Source: Flavobacterium sp. ENC | GTDB taxonomy: Bacteria > Bacteroidota > Bacteroidia > Flavobacteriales > Flavobacteriaceae | Assembly: GCF_020991415.1 (NCBI RefSeq) | Contig: NZ_JAJMOY010000005.1 | Span: 1 to 64,000 of the forward strand | Length of the DNA stretch: 64,000 bases | Reading direction: 5' to 3' | Shown here: piece after piece, positions 51,701 through 59,532 of the stretch | Layout of the letters: each line of letters opens with the position of its first letter | Position numbering within the stretch: the first letter of the stretch is position 1 | Translations under genes and position numbers: made by a program | Notes under the pieces: model-generated | What the model was told of the DNA's origin: nothing | What the model saw: only the letters and a program-made list of their open reading frames with translations | Database searches by the model: none

Positions 51701-52207
51701 CAATAAAGAAACGAAAGCAGCAGTTGTTCCAACACGATATTGTAAAACCATTTCATTTATACGCGTATTATTGGTAGCTGGCGGTATATCATACGGATTA
51801 CGGATGGTCATTGCATCATATTTAACCTGAATCGCTGTCTGACCAATTGTTGAAAAAGCAAATCCTATAGCCAGGTCAAGAGAACCTGTATTCAGGAATC
51901 CGATCTTTCCATCATAATTATGAAAATTACCACTACTGGTAGAAGCATTGCTGCTCCCAACCAAAGGTCTGTCGGCAACCATAGTAGCCGCAGTGGCATA
52001 TTGACTTGTACCTGACGGGTTTGAGGTCGACACTGTCCAGCCCTGAAAACCTGCCGGATAGGCTACTACTGTTGCAGCAAAAGAAAAATCCTGCGTGTAA
52101 GGCAAACTTTGAGCTGTTGGCATGGTCTGTGCCACAAGACTCATCGAAAAGCAACAAAAAAAGCTAAAAAAAGCGATTACGCTGCGTAAAGAGTAAATGT
52201 TTTTCAT
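48761..52207 (-). CDS. Large T9SS-secreted EEP-type nuclease
   Basis: 1148 residues: a signal peptide (about 1-26), a jellyroll/choice-of-anchor-like region (YTQDFSFAATVVAYPAGFQGWTVS), beta-sandwich repeats, a second carbohydrate-type module (about 465-630), and an endonuclease/exonuclease/phosphatase domain at about 750-1050 (DVVTYNLEFFG, VYVVQEVSDD, LIDLHARANSG, FMILGDFNDD, FLDHIVIS, SDHGPVIARFEF). It ends in a type A T9SS sorting domain (YPNPASDVVNV...LKLRIYDISGRLV...GVYIYTLTENN). Probably an extracellular nuclease for DNA scavenging or biofilm turnover. The minus-strand -7 is TAAATTTG at 52236-52243. Confidence 0.92.
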   Translation of the reverse strand: MKNIYSLRSVIAFFSFFCCFSMSLVAQTMPTAQSLPYTQDFSFAATVVAYPAGFQGWTVSTSNPSGTSQYATAATMVADRPLVGSSNASTSSGNFHNYDGKIGFLNTGSLDLAIGFAFSTIGQTAIQVKYDAMTIRNPYDIPPATNNTRINEMVLQYRVGTTAAFVSLLPTAYVNNDVKQITAVTTPQNVKIIKVTLPAECENQPVVQIRWISKQNSGGGSRPSFAIDNIDIRSDNTAPVNVAGYPQASTILSDSFDFLNKVDEAAKTYYVLVPSGSAEPTAAQIKSGVDATGTAALQSGFLDITDPSQVYVKNFSGLSLNTPYTVFSISEDLYGNIQSTVNKVDVTTSSVVIPSLATTTASLDLGFSEANFDSETLSYQIQGSNLTNDVVVTAGTNFSISKDNTNFQSSLTYNLSDFAGNATPTVYVKFTPNATGIFSGQITHESTGAATKTVTLSGRGINPYVQGFNDASVFTNSGWTQYNVSGPINKWSTTTVTRNVNSGTGAVLMNGFSDTGASKDWLISPRLRLDNFNQFPLLSFYTRKFYAGPGLKLLVSVDYDGKSSPETATWTEINGNFPTATGTYVPSQYINLGAYKTSHTYLAWVYETTAGGTNNASEWSFDDYAVTNETGFVASNPVLDFGDVSPNAISAGKPFDFKADGYGDITITAPADYQVSLDNILFQSAIVVSAADAVTGKTLYARFTPSVKALTISGTLTVTGTGLNKQIGSLTGSSLPKADTFDVVTYNLEFFGSDVKDKSGTEFGPTDDALQIENVAKVMNKLNADVYVVQEVSDDPSIDVLIQKININGKTFDKTISTSWSYSFNDPEPNFPPQKLVVLYNTQTTTVKSTEVLFKDLYDAVRNGTTILPGYPGTETPQVNDDSFFSSGRLPYLVKIETNIGGIKKEINLIDLHARANSGSDMLKYNQRKYDAEYLKDALDANYPNSNFMILGDFNDDVKISVVGPTIPSSYQKIVEDTDRYNALTLGISQAGAYSFLSSGGFLDHIVISNELTDQYIPNSIAVYDPRTDISGYTTTTSDHGPVIARFEFKADNLATTDFENKNGYFVQAYPNPASDVVNVTVKTAQDKNLKLRIYDISGRLVMSPIEIKGTEEKSNAVIPVGNLKSGVYIYTLTENNKVIYTSKIIKK

Positions 52208-52518
52208 ACGTTTGAAAATAGGGGTTTTTAGAAATCAAATTTATAGTCTTTAATATTAAGGGAATATTGTAAAATCTTAAACTTATGGTGCTCCAATGAG
52301 TGAACAGCTGCTCATGAAAAAGAAAATATTAGTAAAATTATTTCATTATTGTCAGCAACAACAGAGTTTGGCAGCATTTACATTATTCGAAAAATTTACC
52401 TACAAGATAGTAATTTATAAGAAATAACTTTAGATAATTATTTTTATTATATGAAAATAAACAAAAAAAAGACCCTCTACAAGTAGAAGGCCTTTTAATT
52501 CTATAATTCGAAATACAA
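52208..52518. other. Intergenic region with promoter and terminator
   Basis: AT-rich, no ORF of note. It contains the minus-strand -7 box of the T9SS nuclease gene (52236-52243) and the terminator of the SDR gene (52467-52496). Nothing else is supported. Confidence 0.5.
52467..52496 (-). terminator. Terminator of the SDR gene
   Basis: AAAAGACCCTCTAC (52467-52480) pairs with GTAGAAGGCCTTTT (52483-52496) with two mismatches. On the minus strand it is followed by T's. Confidence 0.65.
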
Positions 52519-53271
52519 CTAAACCGCGGTATAACCTCCGTCGGCAATGATATAACTTCCTGTGGTAAATGAAGATTTTTCGGAACTTAAAAACAAAACC
52601 AGTTCTGCAATTTCCTCGGCAGTTCCCAAACGATTCATGGGTGCTTTTGCTGCAATTGCTGTCATTGCACTACTATCTAAATTATCTTTTAACAATGCCG
52701 TTTCAATATAACCCGGGCCAACGGCATTGCAGCGAATATTTTTCTGAGCATACTCTGCGGCAATATTTTTGGTTAGTCCGACAACTCCATGTTTTGATGC
52801 GGTGTAAGCGACACTATTGGGAGCGGCAACCTGACCGTGGATGGATGCAATATTAACAATGCTTCCACCGCCGTTTTTTTCCATTTGCTCCAATTGATAA
52901 CGACAGGCGTAAAAAACACCACTAAGGTTAAGCGCAATAACGCGATCCCAGGACTCAGGCTCGTATTCGCCAGTTGGTTTGGCCGGACCACCCATTCCTG
53001 CATTATTACACGCAATGTCCAATCGCCCGTATTTTGCAACCGTTTCCTCTACCAGCCTCTTATTGTCACTTGCACTTGAAGAATCTCCTTTAATAAAAAA
53101 AGCTTCACCACCACTATCCTTTATAATTTTCACGGTCTCCTGGCCGTGCTCTGTATTTATGTCTGAAATAATAACTTTTGCTCCTTCCCGAGCATAGACT
53201 TCTGCAACAGCACGCCCAATTCCTGAACCTGCTCCCGATACAAAAGCCACTTTGTTTTCTAAAAGTGCCAT
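52519..53271 (-). CDS. Short-chain dehydrogenase/reductase
   Basis: 250 residues, classical SDR: cofactor motif SGAGSGIGRAV (14-24), Asp38 after the second strand (IISDI, favouring NAD), NNAGMGGPA, catalytic Ser and Tyr-x3-Lys in IASIHGQVAAPNSVAYTASK, and the C-terminal TGSYIIADGGYTAV. Substrate unknown; similar to glucose/3-oxoacyl dehydrogenase types. Monocistronic with its own terminator. Confidence 0.94.
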   Translation of the reverse strand: MALLENKVAFVSGAGSGIGRAVAEVYAREGAKVIISDINTEHGQETVKIIKDSGGEAFFIKGDSSSASDNKRLVEETVAKYGRLDIACNNAGMGGPAKPTGEYEPESWDRVIALNLSGVFYACRYQLEQMEKNGGGSIVNIASIHGQVAAPNSVAYTASKHGVVGLTKNIAAEYAQKNIRCNAVGPGYIETALLKDNLDSSAMTAIAAKAPMNRLGTAEEIAELVLFLSSEKSSFTTGSYIIADGGYTAV

Positions 53272-53415
53272 AATCTTGTATTTTAATTAATACTACAATT
53301 TACGAAGATCCGCAGGGATGACCCGTTTAAAACAGGACTTTAAAATAACATTAACGCTGTTTGCCAATCAAATGTTATTTAAGAAAAAAAAAGGCCAAAG
53401 TCATTAAAACATTTA

Positions 53416-53778
53416 CTATTCATCTAACTTCATATTTCCCCTGTCTTTATGATTTTCGGGATCAGAATTAGGATAACGATTTGGAGTGATATCAGAATTC
53501 CTGTCTTTGTTTTCAACCGTTTTTTTTGCCTCTTCTTCTGTAGAAACGCCACGGTTTGAATTTTCGCTATCGGTTTGATGTGAAACTTTTTTTATTTTTT
53601 CATTTTCATTTCTTGCCCGGTCTACCACCTCTTTGTTGCCATCTTCATCTGTCACCACTTCTTTTTGCAATTTTGTATCTTCAGGTTTATGATCGTGAGA
53701 AACATTTTTCCCTTTCAGTTCATCGTTGGTTTTTTGTACTCCGTTTATTTTTTTAGAGCCTAAATCATTAGTTTCCAT
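53416..53778 (-). CDS. Highly charged disordered protein, unknown
   Basis: About 120 residues from METNDLGSKKINGVQ, nearly all polar or charged (KKVSHQTDSENSNRGVSTEEEAKKTVENKDRN), no hydrophobic segment. Probably disordered; compare the acidic protein at 22213. The start at 53778 is preferred over the ATG at 53847, whose extension is hydrophobic and unlike the rest. Confidence 0.65.
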   Translation of the reverse strand: METNDLGSKKINGVQKTNDELKGKNVSHDHKPEDTKLQKEVVTDEDGNKEVVDRARNENEKIKKVSHQTDSENSNRGVSTEEEAKKTVENKDRNSDITPNRYPNSDPENHKDRGNMKLDE

Positions 53779-53896
53779 ATTTTTATTTTTTAAAATTCGT
53801 ATCCTAATATTACGAATTCTATGACAAAAAATTAAATGCTTTAACATAGCTTTTGGATAATAAAATCTTCTTCTTTCAATTATAGTGAAACAAAAC

Positions 53897-53904
53897 TATC
53901 TTTG
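53897..53904 (+). promoter_or_regulatory. -7 element of the pseudouridine synthase gene
   Basis: TATCTTTG, 14 bp before the ATG at 53919. Confidence 0.45.
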
Positions 53905-53918
53905 CAGAAAAATTAAAC

Positions 53919-54482
53919 ATGCACCAGCACTTCATTCTTTTTAAACCTTATGGCTATCTCAGCCAGTTTATTTACGAATTAAAAAGAAAGAAAAAGCTTC
54001 TGGGCGAATTATATGACTTTCCGGAAGGTACCATGGCTATTGGCCGTTTAGATGAAGATTCTGAAGGCTTGCTTTTACTGACCACCGACGGAAAAGTAAG
54101 CGAACAGATCAGGAGTAAAAAAGTCGATAAAGAATATTATGTACAGGTCGATGGTGTAATCACCGCTGAAGCTATCGAACAGCTGCAAAAAGGGGTTGAA
54201 ATCGGTTTTGATGGCGGAAAGTACATCACCAGACCCTGCAAGGCTTTTATCGTGACAGAAATTCCGGACTTTGGACCAAGAGCAAAAAAAATAAGGGACG
54301 AACGCCATGGACCAACTTCATGGGCTTCCATAACGGTAAATGAAGGTAAATTTCGTCAGGTGCGAAAAATGACGGCTGCCGTTGGTTTTCCGACTTTACG
54401 ATTGGTTCGCGTTCGCATAGGAAATGTATATTTGCAAAACTTAAAAGCCGGAGATGTTCTGGAAGTTGAGGATTTTTTTTAA
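53919..54482 (+). CDS. 23S rRNA pseudouridine synthase, RsuA/RluE type
   Basis: 187 residues without the N-terminal S4 domain, like RluE of E. coli, which modifies U2457 of 23S rRNA. Motif II with the catalytic Asp is AIGRLDEDSEGLLLLT; KEYYVQVDG and EGKFRQVRKMTAAVGFPTLRLVRVRIG are typical. A short insertion (RAKKIRDERHGPTSW) is normal for the RluE subgroup. Confidence 0.9.
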   Translation: MHQHFILFKPYGYLSQFIYELKRKKKLLGELYDFPEGTMAIGRLDEDSEGLLLLTTDGKVSEQIRSKKVDKEYYVQVDGVITAEAIEQLQKGVEIGFDGGKYITRPCKAFIVTEIPDFGPRAKKIRDERHGPTSWASITVNEGKFRQVRKMTAAVGFPTLRLVRVRIGNVYLQNLKAGDVLEVEDFF

Positions 54483-54570
54483 TTAGATAATTTGATAATT
54501 AGACGATTAGATAATTAGATAATTTTTAGAATTCTTAACTTATAACTCATAACCCATAACTCAAAAACCA

Positions 54571-55026
54571 ATGCTGAACGTAGTTCTTGTAGAACCGGAA
54601 ATCCCGAATAATACCGGAAATATCGGACGATTGTGTGTCGGCACAGAAAGTCGTCTGCACTTAATTCATCCCTTTGGATTTGTAATTAATGACAAAAACC
54701 TGAAACGTTCCGGTCTGGATTACTGGGTACACCTTGATGTTACCGAGTATGCGAATATTGAAGAATGGATCAGACAAATTCCTGATCCCTCTCGTGTATT
54801 CCTGATGAGTTCGCATGCCGAAAAATCGTACCTGCAAACCGATTTTCAGGATGGGGACTGGCTGGTTTTCGGAAAAGAAAGTGTGGGTTTAAGCCAAGAA
54901 GTGCTGGCCCGTTTTGAAAATCATTTAACGATTCCGATGTCAAAATTGATCCGAAGTTTTAATATTGCCAATTCTGTCGCTTTTGTGGTGGGTGAAGCTA
55001 AAAGACAAATTGGATTAAAGATGTAA
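54571..55026 (+). CDS. trmL: tRNA (cytidine/uridine-34-2'-O)-methyltransferase
   Basis: 151 residues of the SPOUT class with the trefoil-knot motifs NVVLVEPEIPNNTGNIGRLC, FGKESVGLS and IPMSKLIRSFNIANSVAFVVGEA. Methylates the wobble ribose of tRNA-Leu species using SAM. Full length. Downstream of the pseudouridine synthase, separated by an AT-rich repeat stretch. Confidence 0.95.
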   Translation: MLNVVLVEPEIPNNTGNIGRLCVGTESRLHLIHPFGFVINDKNLKRSGLDYWVHLDVTEYANIEEWIRQIPDPSRVFLMSSHAEKSYLQTDFQDGDWLVFGKESVGLSQEVLARFENHLTIPMSKLIRSFNIANSVAFVVGEAKRQIGLKM

Positions 55027-55113
55027 TGTGATCTCAGTTATTGAATGGTAATGAGATTTAATAATATTACGTAATTGTCACTTACTACTGTTCTTATAAA
55101 AACTGATCTCCCA

Positions 55114-55191
55114 CCTAGCCCTGATGGGAACGGCATCCTTTTGTGGTGGGGTTCACCACAAAAGATATAGTGGACAGCAGGATTAGCTCCT
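55114..55191 (+). ncRNA. Structured dispersed element, copy C
   Basis: CTAGCCCTGATGGGAACGGC, then arms CATCCTTTTGTGGTG and CACCACAAAAGATAT with loop GGGTT (GTGGTG/CACCAC), then a tail GTGGACAGCAGGATTAGC. Outer pairing CCTG/CAGG. Ends 9 bp from the stop of the convergent-side ATP-binding gene and may end its transcript. Confidence 0.5.
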
Positions 55192-55200
55192 GAAAAAAAC

Positions 55201-55977
55201 CTAAGTAATAATAAATTTTCCTTTTTCGGCATCAAAAGCGATATGTTCGTCTTTGAACAAAGTGGCAAAACTTCCTTTTGAAATTAAATTACAAGGTTCA
55301 TCCTGAACAATCAGATCAGGAGTCATGATAATCATTTCATCACTTAATTGGATCGCCAGATCGATATCGTGAGTCGAAAAAAGAATACACTTTTGAGTTT
55401 CCTGTGTGAGCTTTTTCAATAATTTGAAAAGGGAAACTTTGTGCAGCAAATCAAGATGTGTAGTAGGTTCGTCGAGAATGATCAACGGTGTATCCTGCGA
55501 CAGTGCTCTTGCAATTAAAACTTTTTGCAATTGTCCGTCGCTGATCTCAAAATGTTTTTTAAGCGCCAGATCGCTGATTTGTGTCAGCGCCAAAGCCTCA
55601 TTTACTTTTGTAATATCTTCGGGCGTTAAAGTACCAATCCAGTTCGTGTACGGCTGACGGCCCAAGGCCACTAATTCGAAAACAGTCAAATTACTGGGTG
55701 GAAGTTTTTCAGTCAGCACCAGGCTTAAGTTTTGAGCTAAAGCTAAAGGTTTGTAGGTATTTATATTTTTACCATTCAGAAAAACAGTTCCTGATAAAGG
55801 CTGCTGAATCCCTGTTATGGTTCTTAATAAAGTTGATTTTCCTATTCCGTTTGCCCCTATCAGCGAAATGAGTTTTCCTGCCCCGAGATTTAAATTCAGC
55901 TTTTGGGCAATAGTCACAGTTGCATTCCCGGACTTGTAGCCAATACTTAAATCTGAAGTAGATAGAATTGTTTTCAT
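55201..55977 (-). CDS. btuD: ABC transporter ATP-binding protein, cobalamin type
   Basis: 258 residues: Walker A GANGIGKSTLLR, Q-loop near LTEKLPPSNLTVFELVALGRQPYTNW (the FecE/BtuD pattern), signature SDGQLQKVLIARAL, Walker B LIILDEPTTHLDL, switch His STHDID. Powers import by the permease at 56030. The family also moves iron-siderophores and haem; the adjacent B12 genes make cobalamin or cobinamide the likely cargo. Confidence 0.85.
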   Translation of the reverse strand: MKTILSTSDLSIGYKSGNATVTIAQKLNLNLGAGKLISLIGANGIGKSTLLRTITGIQQPLSGTVFLNGKNINTYKPLALAQNLSLVLTEKLPPSNLTVFELVALGRQPYTNWIGTLTPEDITKVNEALALTQISDLALKKHFEISDGQLQKVLIARALSQDTPLIILDEPTTHLDLLHKVSLFKLLKKLTQETQKCILFSTHDIDLAIQLSDEMIIMTPDLIVQDEPCNLISKGSFATLFKDEHIAFDAEKGKFIIT

Positions 55978-56029
55978 TTTTTTTAAGATGCTAAGGATTG
56001 TAAGTCGTTAAGGTGCCGAGGTTTTTTTG

Positions 56030-57058
56030 TTATTGGAAGTTTCTTTTTTTCAGTAATAAATAGACCACAACAGGAGCACCAATCAGAGACGTAATCGCAT
56101 TGATAGGCAATGTTGTTTCCAATCCCGGTAACTGTGAGGCAATATCGCAAAACAGCATGATAATTCCGCCATAAAAAAACGTGCTCCAATATAAAACGAC
56201 ATGATTACTGGTCTGAAAAGTAAGTTTTGCAATATGGGGTACTGCCAAACCAATAAAAGCAATCGGACCGGCAAAAGCGGTGATGCTTCCCGCCAGAATA
56301 CTGGTGGCAAATATGATGATTAATCTGGCTCTCTTATAATTCAGTCCCATGCTTTTAGCATAATTTTCCCCCAAAAGCAGCGCATTCAGCGGTTTGATGC
56401 TACCCGCACTTAAAATAAGACCCAGACCCACACAAACTGCCAAAATGCAAATTGAGGTCCAGGAAAGATTTCCAAGACTGCCTAATGACCAAAAAGTAAA
56501 TTTCTGCAACTGCTCTGCGGAACTAAAAGAAGTCAGAACCCCGACAATAGCACTGGTAAAACTGCCAAACATAAGTCCGACGATTAAAATTGCCATTGTG
56601 TTTCTCAGTTTTTGTGCCACTACTAAAACCAGTAATAAAACGGAGATACTTCCTAAGGTTGACGCCAGTACAATTCCGTAGGCAGATACTAAAATTGTGT
56701 TTAGAAATGGCGGTAGAAAACCGGCACCCAGAATCACGACAGCTACCGCTAAAATAGCGCCTGAACTCAAACCGAGGACATCCGGGCCCGCCAGTGGATT
56801 CCGAAATAAAGTCTGCATCAGCAAACCGCTAACAGATAATCCTACACCCACCAAGACAGCTGTAATCGCTTTGGGGAGCCGATAGTTAATAATGATGTAT
56901 TCCCAGGTTGATTTACTGGCAGTACCACCCGTCAGGCTCGTATATACTTCTTTGAACGGAATGGTAACGGACCCCAGGCTAATGTCAAGAAAAAACATGA
57001 ACAGAAGTGCCAAAGCCAGTACAAAAAACAGGATTATATTGCGTTTTCTATGGATCAA
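56030..57058 (-). CDS. btuC: FecCD/BtuC-family ABC transporter permease
   Basis: 342 residues with about ten TM helices; signatures SGLLMQTLFRNPLAGPDVLGLSSGAILAVAVV and GPIAFIGLAVPHIAKLTF. Forms the membrane channel for the corrinoid transporter with the ATPase downstream and the binding protein upstream (5-bp gap to its stop). Confidence 0.87.
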   Translation of the reverse strand: MIHRKRNIILFFVLALALLFMFFLDISLGSVTIPFKEVYTSLTGGTASKSTWEYIIINYRLPKAITAVLVGVGLSVSGLLMQTLFRNPLAGPDVLGLSSGAILAVAVVILGAGFLPPFLNTILVSAYGIVLASTLGSISVLLLVLVVAQKLRNTMAILIVGLMFGSFTSAIVGVLTSFSSAEQLQKFTFWSLGSLGNLSWTSICILAVCVGLGLILSAGSIKPLNALLLGENYAKSMGLNYKRARLIIIFATSILAGSITAFAGPIAFIGLAVPHIAKLTFQTSNHVVLYWSTFFYGGIIMLFCDIASQLPGLETTLPINAITSLIGAPVVVYLLLKKRNFQ

Positions 57059-57063
57059 TTTGA

Positions 57064-58206
57064 CTATTTTAATTTGGATGCAAAAGTAAATTCGTAACCC
57101 GGTAACAGGTCAGGATGAAAAATCTTGATATAATCTTTTAAAACTAAATCAGGGCGGCTTGGTGCCAGCTCATAATAGATTATTCCCCCCGTTGCCCCAA
57201 ACTGACTTTCAAAAGTATAAACGTTTTTATTCTTGAAAGCATCAAACTGCGTGTAATGCGGATTTATTTTCCCAAACTCGTCCAGCGTTTTAAAGGATCC
57301 TGCTGCGATCCAGAAATTAGCCGTTTTGGCTTTGACGAACACTTTTTCAAATGACAGCCCTTCGCTTCCGGTTCCTTTCAGATCTGCCCATAAATAATTG
57401 GCCTGCGCATCCTTCATAAATTCTGCTACCCAGCTGTTTCCTTTCGCAACATACCAGACATCTTCATACATCGATCCGTACAAAACCGTCGAAGTGGCTT
57501 TTTGATCTGCTGCTAATTTCTTTGCCTGATTGTAGCTTAAAACAATCTTATCAAACAATTCTTTTGCTTTATCTTCCTTACCAAATAAAGCGCCGTAAAG
57601 CTTAATCCATTCTGCTTTTCCCAGTGGGGACTGCTCCATCCAGTCGGCCTGGATAAACACCCTCAAACCGCTTTTCTTCAAATTGTCCAGCATCGGATTG
57701 TTGTTGTCTACTCCAAACGTAACAATAAGGTCCGGTGACAATTCTATAAGCTGTTCAATATTTAATTTTTCATTCTGCCCCACATTTTTGACAGCACCTT
57801 TATCAATCAGTGCTCTTGTTTTTTCTGAAGAAACATAATCGGTATGGGGAAAACCAACCAGTTTGTCTTCTACTTCCAGCATTTCCAAAAACGGAATATT
57901 GGTTGTTGAAGTCACTACTACAGATTCCAAAGGCACTTTTATCGTCGTGTAAGACTGTAAGCTGTCCGGAACTTTAGCTTCTTTTTCTTTTAAGATATAA
58001 GTGAATTTTTTATTGGCATTTGGCCATGGATTTAAAACCGTTACTACCGAATATCCTTCGTGTTTCACAATAGAAAGCCCGGAAGCGTACTCGATACTAT
58101 TTTTAGAAGTTTCCGTTTTAACAGACACTGTATCTTCCTTTTTTTTACATCCGGTAAGGAGCAAGAAAGAAAAAATAAAAATAAACTTAGGTAATAAATG
58201 TTTCAT
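57064..58206 (-). CDS. btuF: Corrinoid ABC transporter substrate-binding lipoprotein
   Basis: 380 residues with an SPII signal (FLLLTGC, Cys about 20) and the two-lobed TroA/BtuF fold (KVPLESVVVTSTTNIPFLEMLEVEDKLVGFPHTDYVSSEK...LSPDLIVTFG...SGLRVFIQADWMEQSPLGKAEWIKLYGALFG). It leads the btuF-C-D operon on the minus strand. Iron-siderophore binding is the alternative; context favours B12. Confidence 0.85.
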   Translation of the reverse strand: MKHLLPKFIFIFSFLLLTGCKKKEDTVSVKTETSKNSIEYASGLSIVKHEGYSVVTVLNPWPNANKKFTYILKEKEAKVPDSLQSYTTIKVPLESVVVTSTTNIPFLEMLEVEDKLVGFPHTDYVSSEKTRALIDKGAVKNVGQNEKLNIEQLIELSPDLIVTFGVDNNNPMLDNLKKSGLRVFIQADWMEQSPLGKAEWIKLYGALFGKEDKAKELFDKIVLSYNQAKKLAADQKATSTVLYGSMYEDVWYVAKGNSWVAEFMKDAQANYLWADLKGTGSEGLSFEKVFVKAKTANFWIAAGSFKTLDEFGKINPHYTQFDAFKNKNVYTFESQFGATGGIIYYELAPSRPDLVLKDYIKIFHPDLLPGYEFTFASKLK

Positions 58207-58379
58207 CTTTAGGTTATAAGTTTTTAGGGTATGGTATTTGTAATTCCTTCTGAACAGATGTGATTTCGAAGTATTACAAATTCATAATTACATTTCAATG
58301 ATGGCAAAGGTAAACCAATTTCTATTTTTTTTGTTTACTTTTATTCTTACAAAATTAAACAAATATTATTTTTACTCAC

Positions 58380-58742
58380 ATGAATACCACAAAAACAAAA
58401 GTTTGCTTAAGCTGTGACTCTTCTTTCAGCTGCGGAGATATTTCTGTTGAAAACAAATGCTGGTGTAATGACTACCCTCCTATTTTTAATCTTTCTGAAG
58501 GAGGTGACTGTCTTTGTCCGGTTTGTTTTAAAGAAGCATGTGAAGATAAAATAGATGCCTATATTGAAACCCTTACCCCCGAAAAAGCCCTTCGGAATAA
58601 AGCCGCATCTTTACCAAAAACAGAACAGTTAATCGAAGGAATTGATTATTACCTTGAAGACGAAAAATATGTTTTTAAAGCCTGGTTTCACTTAAAAAGA
58701 GGAAGTTGTTGCGGCAATCACTGCAGGCATTGCCCATATTAA
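58380..58742 (+). CDS. Cysteine-rich CWC / DUF5522 protein
   Basis: 120 residues with 13 cysteines. The N-terminal part (CLSCDSSFSCG...ENKCWCNDYPPI...GDCLCPVCF) is a cysteine-rich CWC zinc-knuckle-like domain. The C-terminal DUF5522 part reads YYLEDEKYVFKAWFHLKRGSCCGNHCRHCPY. Likely metal-binding; function unknown. Stands at the head of the B12 gene run, divergent from btuF, and may belong to the same pathway. Confidence 0.85.
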   Translation: MNTTKTKVCLSCDSSFSCGDISVENKCWCNDYPPIFNLSEGGDCLCPVCFKEACEDKIDAYIETLTPEKALRNKAASLPKTEQLIEGIDYYLEDEKYVFKAWFHLKRGSCCGNHCRHCPY

Positions 58743-58780
58743 ATTATTTTTGGTGCCTTATAAATTCATACATTCGTCCT

Positions 58781-58866
58781 TGCGTTAGGGATAGGAACGG
58801 CATCCTTTTGTTTTTTTCTTTAAAAAACAAAAGATAAAGTGGATAGCCCGACCGAAGGGAACGCCC
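58781..58866 (+). ncRNA. Structured dispersed element, copy D
   Basis: Outer arms TGCGTTAGGG and GGGAACGCCC (GCGTT/AACGC), inner arms CATCCTTTTGTTTTTT and AAAAAACAAAAGAT. Same subtype as copy B; lies 37 bp before cobU. Confidence 0.5.
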
Positions 58867-58903
58867 TAATTATCATTGTAAAATTTATAATTCATACTCC
58901 AAA

Positions 58904-59428
58904 ATGATCTATCTAATTACCGGCGGTGAACGATCCGGCAAAAGCAGTTATGCCCAGAACCTGGCTTTACAACTTTCGGAAGCCCCGCTGTATGTGGCAA
59001 CGGCCCGAAAATGGGATTCGGATTTCCAGAACAGAATCGACAGGCATCAGCAGGAACGGGACGAACGCTGGACGAATATTGAAAAAGAAAAATATGTAAG
59101 CGAGATTGATTTCACCGGAAAAGTAGCTTTAATCGATTGTGTGACGCTGTGGCTGACGAATTTTTTTGTCGATACTAAAAATGATGTTTCCTTATCTTTG
59201 GAAGAGGCCAAAGCTGAATTTGAGAAAATAGCGAAACAACCCCATACCGCCCTGATAATCGTTACCAATGAAATTGGAATGGGCGTTCATGCTGAAACTC
59301 ATATCGGTAGAAAATTTACCGAACTGCAGGGCTGGATGAATCAGTTTCTGGCAGCAAAAGCGGATGAAGTGGTGTTGATGGTTTCCGGAATTCCCGTTAC
59401 TATAAAAGGAAAAAATTCCAAAACTTAA
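58904..59428 (+). CDS. cobU: Adenosylcobinamide kinase / adenosylcobinamide-phosphate guanylyltransferase
   Basis: Bifunctional enzyme that phosphorylates adenosylcobinamide and adds GMP, giving AdoCbi-GDP for CobS. The 174 residues contain the P-loop GGERSGKSSYAQ, the conserved LYVATARKWDSDFQNRIDRHQQER with the guanylated His, and TNEIGMGVHAETHIGRKF. Slightly short but complete. Starts the cobU-bluB/cobT run. Confidence 0.95.
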   Translation: MIYLITGGERSGKSSYAQNLALQLSEAPLYVATARKWDSDFQNRIDRHQQERDERWTNIEKEKYVSEIDFTGKVALIDCVTLWLTNFFVDTKNDVSLSLEEAKAEFEKIAKQPHTALIIVTNEIGMGVHAETHIGRKFTELQGWMNQFLAAKADEVVLMVSGIPVTIKGKNSKT

Positions 59429-59505
59429 AAAATAAATTCCAAATTTTTAAATTCCAAATTCCAAGTCATACTTTATCTTGTGATTCCTTCTTGAAATTTG
59501 GAATT
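59428..59505. repeat. 'ttggaattt' palindromic repeat between cobU and bluB-cobT
   Basis: TTTAAATTCCAAATTCCAAG and AAATTTGGAATTTAAA form an imperfect hairpin. Same dispersed family as at 37533-37583. Confidence 0.45.
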
Positions 59506-59532
59506 TAAAAATTGAACATTGAAAATTAATAT

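Noticed and set aside
58207..58379. Cobalamin riboswitch upstream of btuF or the CWC/DUF5522 gene
   Set aside because: No B12-box-like sequence or long leader fold can be recognised in this 173-bp divergent region.
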